A stretch of 64,000 nt of DNA from Candidimonas nitroreducens (GTDB lineage Bacteria; Pseudomonadota; Gammaproteobacteria; Burkholderiales; Burkholderiaceae_B). A model generated the notes under the pieces. The model worked only from the letters and a program-made list of their open reading frames with translations. It was not told where the DNA came from and searched no databases. The translations under genes and the position numbers were made by a program. This document shows positions 7,836 through 21,195 of the stretch, piece after piece. Position 1 is the first letter of the stretch. Each line of letters starts with the position of its first letter. Location of the stretch: the NCBI RefSeq assembly GCF_002209565.1, contig NZ_NJIH01000007.1:248001-312000 (forward strand), in the 5' to 3' direction.

Positions 7836-8918
7836 TTATGCCACGCCATGCAAAGCGGCGCTATAGCCACGCACTTCATCGACCAGGGTTGCGACGGCCT
7901 CTGGGGAGGTATGGCGCGAGATGCCATGGCCCAGGTTGAATACGTGGCCGCCGGCCCCTACGGGGCCGAAATCGTCCAGTACGCGGCGCGCCTGCTGGCG
8001 TATGGCGGGCTCGCCGCCGAACAGCGCCATGGGGTCGAGATTGCCCTGCAGGGCAACCCGGTCGGCAGTGCGGCGGCGTGCCTGGGCCAGATTGACCGTC
8101 CAGTCGAGCCCCACGGCGTCGCAGCCGCAAGCGGCGATTTGTTCGAGCCACGCGCCGCCGCCCTTGGTGAATACGATGACCGGTACCCGCCGGCCATCGC
8201 GCTCGCGCACCAGCCCTTCGAGCACCTGGCGCGTATAGGCCAGCGAAAATTCCTGGAACAAGCCGTCGGCCAGCACACCGCCCCAGCTGTCGAAGAGCAT
8301 CAGTGCCTGGGCGCCGGCCTCGGACTGGCGGTTGAGGTATTCGACAGTGGCGCGGGCATTGATGTCGAGCACGCGATGCAGCAGTTGCGGGCTGCTGTAC
8401 ATCATGCCCTTGACCAGGCGGTAATCGTCGGAACCCTGGCCTTCTACCATGTAGCAGGCGATGGTCCAGGGGCTGCCGGCAAAGCCGATAAGGGGCACTT
8501 TGCCGTCGAGTTCGCGGCGGATCAGGGCAACCGCGTCAAAAACATAGCGTAGTTCCGCCATGTCGGGCACGGCTAGGCGGGCGACGTCGGCGGCGCTGCG
8601 CAGCGGGCTGGAAAACCGCGGCCCTTCGCCGGGCAGGAATTGCAAGCCCAGGCCCATGGCGTGGGGTACGGTGAGGATGTCGGAAAAGAGTATTGCGGCA
8701 TCCAGCGGGTAGCGCAGCAGCGGCTGCAGCGTGACCTCGCAGGCAAGCTCTGGGTTCTGTGCCATGGCCATGAACGAGCCTGCGCGCGCGCGGGTCTGGT
8801 TGTATTCGGGCAGATAGCGCCCCGCCTGGCGCATCAGCCACAACGGGGTATAGGGCACGGATTCGCGCAGCAGTGCGCGCAGCAGCACATCGTTTTTGAG
8901 CGGGGGGAAGGACGGCAC
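7836..8918 (-). CDS. hemE: Uroporphyrinogen decarboxylase
   Basis: A 360-residue cytosolic enzyme converting uroporphyrinogen III to coproporphyrinogen III in haem synthesis. The two family signatures are visible: [15 protein letters not shown] near residue 25 and [17 protein letters not shown] near residue 145. The catalytic Asp region [14 protein letters not shown] is intact. Full length for the family. The start is a GTG at 8918 with AAGGAA just upstream. A short stem (CGC-TTA-GCG) and T-run follow the stop on the minus strand, only a weak terminator. Same strand as priA and rep, but separated from them by the AT-rich interval. Confidence 0.95.
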   Translation of the reverse strand: MPSFPPLKNDVLLRALLRESVPYTPLWLMRQAGRYLPEYNQTRARAGSFMAMAQNPELACEVTLQPLLRYPLDAAILFSDILTVPHAMGLGLQFLPGEGPRFSSPLRSAADVARLAVPDMAELRYVFDAVALIRRELDGKVPLIGFAGSPWTIACYMVEGQGSDDYRLVKGMMYSSPQLLHRVLDINARATVEYLNRQSEAGAQALMLFDSWGGVLADGLFQEFSLAYTRQVLEGLVRERDGRRVPVIVFTKGGGAWLEQIAACGCDAVGLDWTVNLAQARRRTADRVALQGNLDPMALFGGEPAIRQQARRVLDDFGPVGAGGHVFNLGHGISRHTSPEAVATLVDEVRGYSAALHGVA

Positions 8919-8948
8919 GGTTTTCCTTGTTCGAATGCAGGCCTGATT

Positions 8949-9803
8949 TTACCCGCCCGGACTACCCGCTGCCGGCCCCGGCCCGCCACGGCGCGGATGG
9001 CCGCCCTGCGGTTCAGGGCGATAAGGAGCGGCATCGATCTGGTGCTTGCGCATTAGCGCCCAGAAGGCGCGCCGGTGCTTCTGGGCCGCACGTGCGGCCA
9101 TGGCGATGTTGCCGGAATGCTTGTCCAGGGCCGCGCTGATGTAGGCGCGCTCGAAGCGTTCCACCACCTTGCTTTTGGCGGCGCGGAACGATTCGCGGCT
9201 GGTGGCGCTGCGCGTGGCGCTGGCGATGGCGTAGGCTTCGAGTTCGTGGCCGCTGCGTTCCAGGATGTTGGCGCACAGCGCCTGTTCCAGCGCGGCGTCG
9301 CCGCCGGCGCCCGGCGGGGCATGTGCATAAGCGGCCGGGTCTTGCGGCCCCGGCGAACACAGCGGCGATACCAGAGCCGCCGCGCGCTGGGGGTAGCGGC
9401 GGTCGTCGAGCAGGCGCTCGATGCGCACCCGCAATTCTTCGATGCAGAAGGGGTCGCGTGCGAAATCGGCCACACCCAAGGCGTACAGATCGTTCAGGGC
9501 TGCGGCCTTGAGCTGGCGCACCAGGCTCAGCAGCGGCGTGGCGAGCATGCCGCGTGCCGAAGACAAGGCCGTACGCACCCAGGCAAGATTGCATTCTGAC
9601 ACCGGCAGCAAGCAGGCATCGTAGCGGCGCAGTTGTATTGCCGCGGCGGCGAGGAAAGCGCAGGAATCGGCCAGCGCGGGGTCGCCGCCGGTTTCGAACA
9701 ACTGTATGTGCAGGCGCCCGCCCGCATGGCTGCCCAGCCAGGGGCGCACCCAGGGGCCGCAGCCCGGCGTGGCCACCAACACGCAATCCAGACGTTCTCT
9801 CAT
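8949..9803 (-). CDS. Response-regulator-like protein with Fis-type HTH, no AAA+ domain
   Basis: 284 residues. The first ~140 look like a degenerate receiver-type domain (LDCVLVATPG at the start, then DFARDPFCIEELRVRIERLL, which resembles the end of a CheY fold). A variable linker follows. Residues ~205-265 are a Fis/NtrC-type helix-turn-helix: ERFERAYISAALDKHSGNIA, then AARAAQKHRRAFWALMRKHQI. The central sigma-54 AAA+ ATPase of NtrC proteins is missing, so it should not activate sigma-54 promoters. The tail is Gly/Pro/Arg-rich. The ATG at 9803 has AAGGGGG upstream. Its gene ends 30 bp before the hemE start on the same strand. Target genes unknown. Confidence 0.7.
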   Translation of the reverse strand: MRERLDCVLVATPGCGPWVRPWLGSHAGGRLHIQLFETGGDPALADSCAFLAAAAIQLRRYDACLLPVSECNLAWVRTALSSARGMLATPLLSLVRQLKAAALNDLYALGVADFARDPFCIEELRVRIERLLDDRRYPQRAAALVSPLCSPGPQDPAAYAHAPPGAGGDAALEQALCANILERSGHELEAYAIASATRSATSRESFRAAKSKVVERFERAYISAALDKHSGNIAMAARAAQKHRRAFWALMRKHQIDAAPYRPEPQGGHPRRGGPGPAAGSPGG

Positions 9804-10155
9804 GGCCGCCCCCTTTTGCCGACGTACGGACGCTTGTTCATGTCTGTCTCCTTCTGCTGGATGAATAGGCAGGACAAGAATAGTCAGGAAGCCGCCGTGC
9901 GGATATCCGGAATTGTCGGAAGTCGGTAAGTACCTACATCAATCGCGGGCATCCGGCCGGGAATTGCCCGAGGCGACCGGCTGTCCGGCGCGCCGCAGCG
10001 ACCCGATATCACTCTGTATTAGTCGCCAATCAAAGCCAAAACCAGGGTTTTCCCCAGAGACGTTCGGCAACTCCTTGGAACAAGGGCACTGTCTGCTACC
10101 ATGTTCAAGTTCAAGTACGCAGTCTGCGCCGCTACCCCTACACTCGCGCACTCCG
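9804..10155. other. Divergent intergenic region
   Basis: It separates the Fis-HTH gene (minus) from the GntR gene (plus) and should hold both promoters. No convincing -35/-10 pair or small gene is seen. The GntR frame stays open back to 9913 but has no good start codon there. Confidence 0.4.
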
Positions 10156-11052
10156 ATGCCCGACATGCCCAGCCCCGCATCCCCGGCCCCCCCGACCTCG
10201 CTGCAAGTGGATCTGGCGCGGCGCATCGCGCAGCTTATCTATACGCGCGACATACAGGCCGGCGACCACCTGTCCGAAGAGCCGCTGGCACGGCAGTTCC
10301 AGGTGTCCCGCACGCCCATCCGCGGCGCCCTGCGGCTACTGGCCGACAAGGGCCTCATCACTTATCACCCGAACCGCGGCTATCGTGTCAATGCACTGCC
10401 GGCAAATGCGCCGCGTCCGCGCATCGAAAGCCAGGAGCCGACCCCCGACGAGCTCTACCGCCGCCTGCTCGACGACCATGTGGCCCGGCAGTTGCCCGGC
10501 CCCCTGATCGAGCGCGAACTCGGACAGCGCTATGGGGTTACGCGCAGCACGATCACCAAATCCCTGCTGCGCATGTCGGCCGACGGCCTCATTGAAAAAC
10601 GCAAGGGCTACGGCTGGCAATTCGTACCCTCGCTGGAAAGCCCGTATGCGCTGGCCGAAAGCTACCGCTTCCGCATAGCGGTTGAATGCGCCGGCCTGCT
10701 CGAACCCGAATTCCGTACCGACGACGCCGAACTCGAGCGCATGCGCACGGCCCACGAACAGTTACTGACGCGACCCGGCGCGGCCATCTCGGCCACCGAC
10801 TTCTTCGCCCTGAATACCGCGTTCCACGAAATGCTGGCGCGCTTTTCGGGCAACCGCTTCATCCTGCAGGCAATCCAGCAGCAGAACCAGTTGCGGCGCC
10901 TGGAAGAGCACGCCGCCTTCTATCGCGATGCACGCTTCGTCGCCTCCAGCCAGGAACACCTGCAGATCATCGCCGCCCTGAAGGCCGGCGATCGGGACTG
11001 GGCGGCCCAGTTGCTGCGACACCACCTGAAAACCTCGCTGCAGGCCTCTTGA
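10156..11052 (+). CDS. GntR-family regulator with two winged-helix domains and FCD-type C-terminus
   Basis: 298 residues from the ATG at 10156. Residues ~10-75 form a GntR winged helix (QLIYTRDIQAGDHLSEEPLA, then FQVSRTPIRGALRLLADKGLI). A second, divergent copy follows at ~90-155 (LPGPLIERELGQRYGVTRST, then ITKSLLRMSADGLI). The C-terminal helical domain (FFALNTAFHEMLARFSGNRF) is FadR/FCD-like and usually binds a small organic acid, often through a metal. Two DNA-binding units in one chain are unusual but known in some proteobacterial GntR proteins. No Shine-Dalgarno is clear; longer starts lack homology. The aminotransferase gene 400 bp downstream is a possible target, by position only. Confidence 0.8.
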   Translation: MPDMPSPASPAPPTSLQVDLARRIAQLIYTRDIQAGDHLSEEPLARQFQVSRTPIRGALRLLADKGLITYHPNRGYRVNALPANAPRPRIESQEPTPDELYRRLLDDHVARQLPGPLIERELGQRYGVTRSTITKSLLRMSADGLIEKRKGYGWQFVPSLESPYALAESYRFRIAVECAGLLEPEFRTDDAELERMRTAHEQLLTRPGAAISATDFFALNTAFHEMLARFSGNRFILQAIQQQNQLRRLEEHAAFYRDARFVASSQEHLQIIAALKAGDRDWAAQLLRHHLKTSLQAS

Positions 11053-11456
11053 CGCACACCGGCTCCCGCGACCGGTACTCCGGCCCGGGCGCCGCGGCTG
11101 TATTGCCCACCCAGCCTGCCCACATAGCGGCCGCCGCCACGCAGCCGCCCATGGCCGGCCGTCGCCCGGCCTGCCCTTACACCCAGCCTCGCCACGAGCG
11201 CCCTGTGCAAGACCAGGCCTGTAGTCCCTGAATGTTAGTGCCGGTGTGTTAGCGCCGGTGTGTTAGCGCCGATGTAATGCTGACCAGGTCAGGCCTCAAC
11301 CTGCGTTGACACCCGAGGCCGGAATAAGAGACCAATAGGTGGCTATGGGGAGCAGTGGGGGATCAATGGCCTTATTGTATTTTTTATTTTATTAGTACAA
11401 AATATTAGCAACAATCATCATCGGAGCGGCGCCGACCCGCCGCCCACACCCACATC
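11053..11456. other. Intergenic region with a 14-base triplicate and AT-rich promoter zone
   Basis: No gene is seen. 11234-11275 is three tandem copies of GTTAGCGCCGGTGT (first copy GTTAGTG..., last copy ...CGATGT). 11371-11410 is very AT-rich and offers only a weak promoter (TTGTAT at 11375, CAAAAT 17 bases on) for the aminotransferase. Confidence 0.5.
11234..11275. repeat. Tandem repeat, 3 x 14 bases
   Basis: GTTAGTGCCGGTGT, GTTAGCGCCGGTGT and GTTAGCGCCGATGT are contiguous and differ by single bases. Non-coding. Confidence 0.75.
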
Positions 11457-12779
11457 ATGTCCGCCCAGCCGCCCGCCCCGCTCGATCCCGAAGCCTACTG
11501 GATGCCGTTCACGGCCAACCGCCGCTACAAACGCGACCCGGTGCTGTTCGATGCGGCCGAGGGCATGTATTACCAGCGGCCCGACGGCGGCAAGGTGCTG
11601 GACGGCATCGCCGGCCTGTGGTGCGTCAATGCCGGCCACCGCCGGCCCGAAATCGTCCAGGCCATTGCGCACTGCGCGCACCAGCTGGACTATGCCCCTT
11701 CATTCCAGATGGGGCATCCCCTGGCCTTCCAGTTCGCCGAGGCGCTGTGCGCCCAGGCTCCCGGCGACCTGTCCCGGGTGTTCTTCTCGAATTCGGGCTC
11801 CGAAGCCGTGGACACCGCGCTGAAGATCGCGCTCGGCTACCACAAGGCACGCGGCCAGGGCCAGCGGGTGCGGCTGATCGGCCGGGAACGCTCGTACCAC
11901 GGCGTGGGTTTCGGCGGGCTGTCCGTATCCGGCATAGGCGGGCACCGCAAGAACTTCGGCAACCTGCTGCCCTACGTCGATTACCTGCCGCACACCTACG
12001 ACCGTTCGCAAATGGCCTACACGCACGGCCAGCCGGCCTGGGGCGCGCACCTGGCCGACGAACTCGAACGCATAGTCGCGCTGCACGATGCCTCGACCAT
12101 AGCCGCCGTGATCGTCGAGCCGGTGGCCGGCTCCACCGGCGTGCTGGTTCCGCCCCAGGGCTACCTGCAGCGCCTGCGGGAAATCTGTGACAAACACGGA
12201 ATCCTGCTGATTTTCGACGAGGTGATCTGCGCCTTCGGGCGGCTGGGGGCAGCCTATGCCTCCGAGCGCTTCGGCGTACAGCCGGACATCCTCACCTGCG
12301 CCAAGGGCCTGACCAACGGCGCCATTCCCATGGGTGCCACACTGGTGCGCGAGGCCGTCTACCAGGCCTATATGGACGCCCCCGAGGGCGCCATAGAGTT
12401 TTCGCACGGCTACACCTATTCCGGCCATCCGGTAGCCTGCGCCGCCGGCCTGGCGACCCTGGCCATCCACCAGCGCGAAGGCCTGGCGCAGCGCGCCCGC
12501 GAGCTGGAACCCTATTGGGAAGACGCCGCGCACGCGCTGCGCGGCCTGCCCGGGGTGGTGGACATCCGCAATATCGGCTTGCTGGCGGCGGTAGAACTAG
12601 AGCCGCTGCCGGGCCAGGCCGGCAAGCGCGGCTACGCCGTGCACCAGGCTTGCCTGGCAAAGGGTAGCTTGATCCGCTCGTCGGGCGACGCCATGCTGCT
12701 GTCGCCGCCACTGGTAGTCGACAAGCCGCAGATCGACCAGTTGTTTTCCACACTGGCAGAGGTACTGCAGGGTGCGTAA
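11457..12779 (+). CDS. Omega-amino acid:pyruvate aminotransferase (class III, BauA-like)
   Basis: 440 residues, PLP-dependent fold type I. It transfers the terminal amino group of a substrate such as beta-alanine to pyruvate. Features: YWMPFTANRRYKRDP at the start, FFSNSGSEAVDTALKIA (PLP phosphate site) near residue 105, ERSYHGVGFGGLSVSGIGG, IVEPVAGSTGVLVPPQGYL, IFDEVICAFGR (Asp for the pyridine N) and the Schiff-base lysine in CAKGLTNGAIPMG at residue 283. Length and motifs match beta-alanine/omega-amino-acid transaminases closely; exact donor not known. The ATG at 11457 sets the start. Convergent with atpC across a bidirectional terminator. Confidence 0.9.
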   Translation: MSAQPPAPLDPEAYWMPFTANRRYKRDPVLFDAAEGMYYQRPDGGKVLDGIAGLWCVNAGHRRPEIVQAIAHCAHQLDYAPSFQMGHPLAFQFAEALCAQAPGDLSRVFFSNSGSEAVDTALKIALGYHKARGQGQRVRLIGRERSYHGVGFGGLSVSGIGGHRKNFGNLLPYVDYLPHTYDRSQMAYTHGQPAWGAHLADELERIVALHDASTIAAVIVEPVAGSTGVLVPPQGYLQRLREICDKHGILLIFDEVICAFGRLGAAYASERFGVQPDILTCAKGLTNGAIPMGATLVREAVYQAYMDAPEGAIEFSHGYTYSGHPVACAAGLATLAIHQREGLAQRARELEPYWEDAAHALRGLPGVVDIRNIGLLAAVELEPLPGQAGKRGYAVHQACLAKGSLIRSSGDAMLLSPPLVVDKPQIDQLFSTLAEVLQGA

Positions 12780-12860
12780 GCATAAGGCGCGAAGCCGATG
12801 CCGATGAAGCCGCCACACGACGGACGCGAAGCTTTGGGCCGGGAGGTCGGGGCCCAGGCC

Positions 12861-12895
12861 GCGACCCGCGACCCGCGACCCGCGACCCGCGACCA
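12861..12895. repeat. Heptanucleotide repeat GCGACCC x5
   Basis: Four exact copies of GCGACCC (12861-12888) plus a fifth, GCGACCA. It sits in the 337-base non-coding gap (12780-13116) between the convergent aminotransferase and atpC genes. The sequence AAGGCGCGAAGCCG at 12785-12798 is also found in the inverted-repeat element at 26765. Confidence 0.85.
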
Positions 12896-12953
12896 CGCGC
12901 AGTATGCACGACGCTGGCCCGTGGAAGCCGATGCCGCTGACGATAAGCGACAA

Positions 12954-13009
12954 GCGGCAGGCGGCAGGCGGCAGGCGGCAGGCGGCAGGCGGCAGGCGGC
13001 AGGCGGCAG
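12954..13009. repeat. Heptanucleotide repeat GCGGCAG x8
   Basis: Eight exact head-to-tail copies of GCGGCAG, 56 bases. Same gap and same unit length as the GCGACCC array. Exact identity of all copies points to recent slippage; copy number is probably variable between strains. Confidence 0.9.
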
Positions 13010-13017
13010 GCATCATA

Positions 13018-13056
13018 AAAAAACACAGGCTCCCGGCACAGGCGCCTGTGTTTTTT
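13018..13056. terminator. Bidirectional intrinsic terminator
   Basis: AAAAAACACAGGC (13018-13030) and GCCTGTGTTTTTT (13044-13056) make a 13-bp stem with a 13-base loop and A/T tracts on both sides. It serves both the aminotransferase (plus) and the atp operon (minus). Confidence 0.9.
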
Positions 13057-13116
13057 ACAGCTTGTCCATCCAGAACCAGGGACGCGGGAACCGGCCCGCC
13101 GCCCCCGGCGCCGTCT

Positions 13117-13545
13117 TCAGTGCGAGGTACGTCCCTGACGCAGCTTGCGCGCGGCCGCGGCCTGCGCGGCCAGCATCGCCAGCTCGGCTTCGACCACCGC
13201 GATATCGGCCTTGTCCTTGGTGTTGCGCAAGGTCTCTTCGGCGCGGCTGCGCGCTTCCAGGGCCTTGGCCTCGTCGAGGTCGGCCGCACGGATGGCGGTA
13301 TCGGACAGCACCGTGACCGCGCCCGGCTGCACTTCCAGAATGCCGCCGGCCACGAAGATGTTTTCCTCGCCCTTGTCGTCGGCGAGCACGATCTTCACGG
13401 TGCCATGAGTGATGCGCGAAATGAGCGGGGCGTGCCCAGGCAGAATGCCCAGTTCGCCCGACTCGCCAGGCAGAACCACGAATTTCGCTTCACCATTGAA
13501 AATCGTGCGTTCCGCGCTGACCACGTCGACATGCAGGTTGGCCAT
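13117..13545 (-). CDS. atpC: F1 ATP synthase epsilon subunit
   Basis: 142 residues. The N-terminal beta-sandwich ([20 protein letters not shown], then [14 protein letters not shown]) and the C-terminal two-helix hairpin ([16 protein letters not shown]) are both present. Epsilon is part of the central stalk and inhibits ATP hydrolysis through the C-terminal helices. Last gene of the atp operon; it lies 9 bases after atpD and is followed by the bidirectional terminator. Confidence 0.95.
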   Translation of the reverse strand: MANLHVDVVSAERTIFNGEAKFVVLPGESGELGILPGHAPLISRITHGTVKIVLADDKGEENIFVAGGILEVQPGAVTVLSDTAIRAADLDEAKALEARSRAEETLRNTKDKADIAVVEAELAMLAAQAAAARKLRQGRTSH

Positions 13546-13554
13546 ATATCGTCC

Positions 13555-14988
<1,434 letters not shown>

Positions 14989-15024
14989 CTAAATATCTTT
15001 GACGGGATGCCTGCTGTTCGAAAC

Positions 15025-15933
15025 TCAAACCGCGGCAGCGCCCCCCACGATTTCCGAAATTTCTTTGGTGATGGCCGCCTGGCGCGTCTTGTTGTAGACC
15101 AGCTGCAGATCGCCGATGACCTTCTTGGCATTGTCCGACGCGGCCTTCATGGCCACCATCCGGGCCGATTGCTCGGAGGCCATGTTCTCTGCGACCGCCT
15201 GGTAGACCAGGCCTTCCACGTAGCGCATCAGCAATTCGTCGATGACGGTGCGGGCGTCCGGCTCGTAGAGGTAGTCCCAGCCATGGCTGGACTGCACCAC
15301 GTTCTGGGTGTCTTCGCTGGTCACGCCTTCGGTCTGGAAGGGATCCAGGCCGTGCGGCAGGGGCAGCAGGCGGATGAAGCTGGGATCCTGCTTCATGGTG
15401 TTGATGAAGCGATTGGTGGCCAGGTAGACCGCATCGATCTTGCCATTGATGAAATCGTCGAGCTGCACCTTGACCGCGCCGATCAGGCGTTCCAGGTTGG
15501 GCGTATCGCCCAGCTGGACTTCCTGGGACACCAGGTTGACGCCGATGCGGCTGAGCGTGCCCAGGGCCTTGTTGCCCAGCGCGGTGACCTGCACCTTGGC
15601 TCCCTTTTCCTGGAACTCGCGGACGCGGGCCAGCACCAGCCGCATGACGTTGGTGTTCAAGCCACCGCACAGGCCCTTGTCGGTGGAGACGACCACGATG
15701 CCCACGGCCCGCAGGCTACCCGGGTCGACCGTGTAGGGGTGGTGGTAGTCGGGGTTGGCCTGCATCAGGTGGGTGGCGATCTCGCGGATCTTGGTGGCAT
15801 AGGGACGGCCGGCGCGCATCCTGTCCTGCGCCTTGCGCATCTTGGATGCCGCCACCATTTCCATGGCTTTGGTGATCTTGCGCGTGTTCTGCACGCTCTT
15901 GATCTTGGTTCGGATTTCCTTGATTCCGGGCAT
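15025..15933 (-). CDS. atpG: F1 ATP synthase gamma subunit
   Basis: 302 residues, slightly longer than E. coli gamma. The N-terminal coiled-coil helix starts [20 protein letters not shown], and [16 protein letters not shown] follows; the C-terminal rotor helix carries [13 protein letters not shown] and ends with the usual [20 protein letters not shown]-type motif ([15 protein letters not shown]). Rotating central stalk linking the c-ring to the catalytic sites. Position between atpA and atpD is standard. Confidence 0.96.
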   Translation of the reverse strand: MPGIKEIRTKIKSVQNTRKITKAMEMVAASKMRKAQDRMRAGRPYATKIREIATHLMQANPDYHHPYTVDPGSLRAVGIVVVSTDKGLCGGLNTNVMRLVLARVREFQEKGAKVQVTALGNKALGTLSRIGVNLVSQEVQLGDTPNLERLIGAVKVQLDDFINGKIDAVYLATNRFINTMKQDPSFIRLLPLPHGLDPFQTEGVTSEDTQNVVQSSHGWDYLYEPDARTVIDELLMRYVEGLVYQAVAENMASEQSARMVAMKAASDNAKKVIGDLQLVYNKTRQAAITKEISEIVGGAAAV

Positions 15934-16032
15934 CGAATGTTCCTGTCGGGACGTTGCTGCAGGCCTGCCGGCCCGCTACGCGCTGGAGGGAGCGGCGGCG
16001 CCAGCCTGCCGCCTCGCCCCCGCCATCAAGCT

Positions 16033-17574
<1,542 letters not shown>

Positions 17575-17609
17575 GTTGAGACTCCTGGAATCCTGTTATG
17601 CGGCGCGCT

Positions 17610-18149
17610 TCAAGCGGCCAGCGTATCGCGCATGCGGGCCAACTGGGCCTGCACGGAGGTATCGAGCACCTGGTCGCCGACAACGACGCGCACACCGCCG
17701 ATCAGGGATGCGTCCACGGTTACGACAGGTTTGAGTTTGAGGCCGAATTTCTTCTCGAGGCCGGCGACGATTTCCTGCGTCTGCGCGTCGCTGAGTGCAA
17801 AGGCGCTGGTGATTTGCGCCACTGCGGTTCCGTCGTGGCGGTTCTTCAGCGCCTCGAACTGCTCGGCGATCTGCGGCAGCAGCAGCAGGCGGCCGTTGGC
17901 CACGAGCAGCTCGATGAAATTGCGGGCATACGCCGACAGCGGCGTCTTGATCAGCGCTTCGAACAGTTCGACGCGCTGCGGGCCGTCGAGGCGCGGATCC
18001 GTCATGGCCTCGCGCACGCTGTCCAGACCCGCCACCTGGGCGAGTTCGGCCAGCAGATCCGACCAGGACGCCAAACTGGCCTGCTCGTCGCTGGCAGCTT
18101 CGAACAAGGCGTCGGCGTAGGGCCTGGCGATAGTCGATAATTCAGCCAT
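17610..18149 (-). CDS. atpH: ATP synthase delta subunit (OSCP)
   Basis: 179 residues. [19 protein letters not shown] at the start and [20 protein letters not shown] in the middle are the family signatures, and [19 protein letters not shown] closes it. Delta joins the peripheral stalk (b subunits) to the top of F1. Thirteen bases separate it from atpF. Confidence 0.95.
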   Translation of the reverse strand: MAELSTIARPYADALFEAASDEQASLASWSDLLAELAQVAGLDSVREAMTDPRLDGPQRVELFEALIKTPLSAYARNFIELLVANGRLLLLPQIAEQFEALKNRHDGTAVAQITSAFALSDAQTQEIVAGLEKKFGLKLKPVVTVDASLIGGVRVVVGDQVLDTSVQAQLARMRDTLAA

Positions 18150-18161
18150 GGCTCGCCCTGA

Positions 18162-18632
18162 TCAGAGTTGTGCCTTGAGCTGGTCGAGCAGCTCGGCATG
18201 GACTTGCGGATTGACTTCGCGCCTGAGGATCTGCTCGGCGCCCTTGACGGCCAGCGTAGCGACCTCGCCACGCAGGCTGTCGCGCGCACGCTGCACTTCC
18301 TGGGCGGCGTCCTGCTTGGCCTGGGCGATGATGCGGGCCTTTTCGGCCTCGCCTTCGCGGCGCGCCTGTTCGATCAGCACGGCGGCCTGCTTCTCGGCTT
18401 CTACCATGCGCGCATGGTTCTCGGACTTGGCCGATGCTTCGATCAGACTGATGCGCGCCTGGGCCTGGGCCAGATCGGCCTTGCCCTTTTCAGCCGCGGA
18501 CAAGCCATCGGCAATCTTTTGGCGACGATCGTCCATAGCCTTCGTCAGGGGCGGCCAGATGAATTTCATCGTGAACCAGCCCAGAACGAAAAACACGAGC
18601 ATCTGGAAAAATAGAGTCGCGTTTAAATTCAC
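18162..18632 (-). CDS. atpF: ATP synthase b subunit (peripheral stalk)
   Basis: 156 residues. One N-terminal membrane helix ([20 protein letters not shown]) with the conserved [19 protein letters not shown] junction, then a long charged helix rich in Ala, Glu, Lys and Arg that forms the dimeric right-handed coiled coil. Holds the stator against rotation. The gap of 134 bases to atpE is normal for this operon. Confidence 0.95.
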   Translation of the reverse strand: MNLNATLFFQMLVFFVLGWFTMKFIWPPLTKAMDDRRQKIADGLSAAEKGKADLAQAQARISLIEASAKSENHARMVEAEKQAAVLIEQARREGEAEKARIIAQAKQDAAQEVQRARDSLRGEVATLAVKGAEQILRREVNPQVHAELLDQLKAQL

Positions 18633-18766
18633 GGTCGTTTCCCTTAAATACTACGATTGTTCAACGTAAACACCAGCGCGAGCCTGGTGCGCAGACCGTC
18701 GCATACTCATGCCTAGCCAAGTACAACAAACGGCGCTCGCCCGCAGCGGCTGCGGGCAACGATCCA

Positions 18767-19036
<270 letters not shown>

Positions 19037-19116
19037 TCAAAAAGTCAAAGAAAAAAACGACGTCCCGGAAGACGAAACCCGCTTCCGGCCGGCCATGGCG
19101 GCCAGCCGGAAAACCA

Positions 19117-20013
<897 letters not shown>

Positions 20014-20069
20014 TTAGCCTGTAGTTATACCTGTGAGCACGAGGCTCGAAATTCTGTTTCCCGGCGCCG

Positions 20070-20723
20070 CTAGGGCCGGCGCCACACGAACAACAGCATG
20101 TAGCCCTTCAATACGCAGACCAGCCCCGCAAGCAGCGCCGGCCAGACCAGCCAGCCGCGGCCCCAGTGGGCCGCCACAGCCAGCAGAACCAGGGTGGCGC
20201 CCAGCTTGAACGCCTCTCCCAGGAAAAACGTCAGCGGGCTGGCATTGCCGGGCCCATACAGGCCCAACAGCAAGCGCGCGGCGAACAGGGCGTTGGGGGC
20301 AAAGTACGCCCCCGCGCCGATCAGGGCAGACCACCCTGCGGCCGGCCCGGCTACTGCCCAGCACACCGCCACAGCCAGCAGCCCCATAATCGCCTGAGCC
20401 AGCAAAGTCCGCACTACCCCGCGCCCGGCCCCGATTACCAGGGCGGTACGTTCGACTTCAGTTAGCTCGGATTTGGCCTCTGCTTCGGCTACCGGGAGCG
20501 ACCGCTTCCCTTCTAGCCCGAAAGCCGGATGCAAACCCGCGCTTTCACTGTGGCCGGATGTGCCTGGCCTAGATTCCGTATCTGATCCCGCTATGGCTCG
20601 CGCCCTCGCATCTCTGTCGGGCCCGCCGGTCAGCGGTTCCGTTCTCCCTGGCCGGGCACCTTGCTTCTTGCCTGAACTTTCGCCTGCACTTTCGCCGTTC
20701 ACACCCACCGCGCGCCCGGCCAA
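20070..20723 (-). CDS. atpI: AtpI-like assembly factor with an unusual N-terminal extension
   Basis: 217 residues from the first ATG. Residues ~100-217 are a typical AtpI: four membrane helices (LLAQAIMGLLAVAVCWAVAG, WSALIGAGAYFAPNALFAAR, FKLGATLVLLAVAAHWG, WPALLAGLVCVLKGYML). AtpI helps assemble the c-ring and has been linked to Mg2+ uptake. The first ~95 residues are Gly/Ser/Arg/Glu-rich, of low complexity, and not part of the family, whose members are usually 120-170 residues. Either this strain carries a disordered extension or translation starts inside, and no strong internal ribosome site is clear. First gene of the atp operon. Confidence 0.8.
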   Translation of the reverse strand: MAGRAVGVNGESAGESSGKKQGARPGRTEPLTGGPDRDARARAIAGSDTESRPGTSGHSESAGLHPAFGLEGKRSLPVAEAEAKSELTEVERTALVIGAGRGVVRTLLAQAIMGLLAVAVCWAVAGPAAGWSALIGAGAYFAPNALFAARLLLGLYGPGNASPLTFFLGEAFKLGATLVLLAVAAHWGRGWLVWPALLAGLVCVLKGYMLLFVWRRP

Positions 20724-21009
20724 CTGGCCGCCGCCTGCGGGTGAGCCCGCCTAATACTTCCCGCTACCCTTTTCCGCTGTTGCGTTCGCTCGCCGTTGCC
20801 AGCGCCGTACTTCTGTTGCTGCTGTTGCAATACTTCCGCTACGCCGCTTCTGCTGTACCGTTGTGCTGCGTTGCTATTACATCCGCCGCTGTTGCCCGCT
20901 GTTGCGTCAACACACCATCGCGGTTTTCACTAGCTGGCCTCACAAGCCGATTTCACAAGCAAAGCGCTCTTGGATGCATCAATCTGTATCCATCGCGTCA
21001 AACTATAAG
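20724..21009 (-). other. Long, repetitive 5' leader of the atp operon
   Basis: About 285 bases between the candidate promoter and the first ATG of atpI. On the plus strand it is full of short GCTGTTGC/TTGCTGC-like words, so the transcript would be rich in GCAACAGC. The plus-strand frame 20741-21016 through it looks like a by-product of this bias. It may be an unstructured leader, or partly coding if the AtpI extension is longer still. Confidence 0.45.
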
Positions 21010-21039
21010 AGTATAGCGTGGATTTAAAACGCTAAGCAA
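21010..21039 (-). promoter_or_regulatory. Candidate sigma-70 promoter of the atp operon
   Basis: On the minus strand TTGCTT (21039-21034) and TATACT (21015-21010) are 18 bases apart. This is the best match in the 472-base gap between the atpI gene and the enoyl-CoA hydratase gene. The rest of the gap (21040-21195) shows no gene. Confidence 0.55.
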
Positions 21040-21195
21040 CTTGTCAGCCAGCATCCGGCGAAACGCCGCAGGGCGGATTGGCATATAAACAACGGCGGCC
21101 CGCCCGCGCCCGCGAGAACACCCGCACGCCGCCCATAGGGAAGCAGTGCTTCGGAAAACAACCCATGCGGCCGCGCCAGCTGCGCTATGCGGGAA

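Noticed and set aside
12861-13009. CRISPR-like repetition
   Set aside because: The units are 7 bases, contiguous and without spacers: simple tandem repeats.
20741-21016. 91-codon plus-strand frame with a hydrophobic stretch in the atp leader
   Set aside because: The Leu/Ala/Ser-rich product follows from the GCTGTTGC-type repeats, and no ribosome site precedes it.
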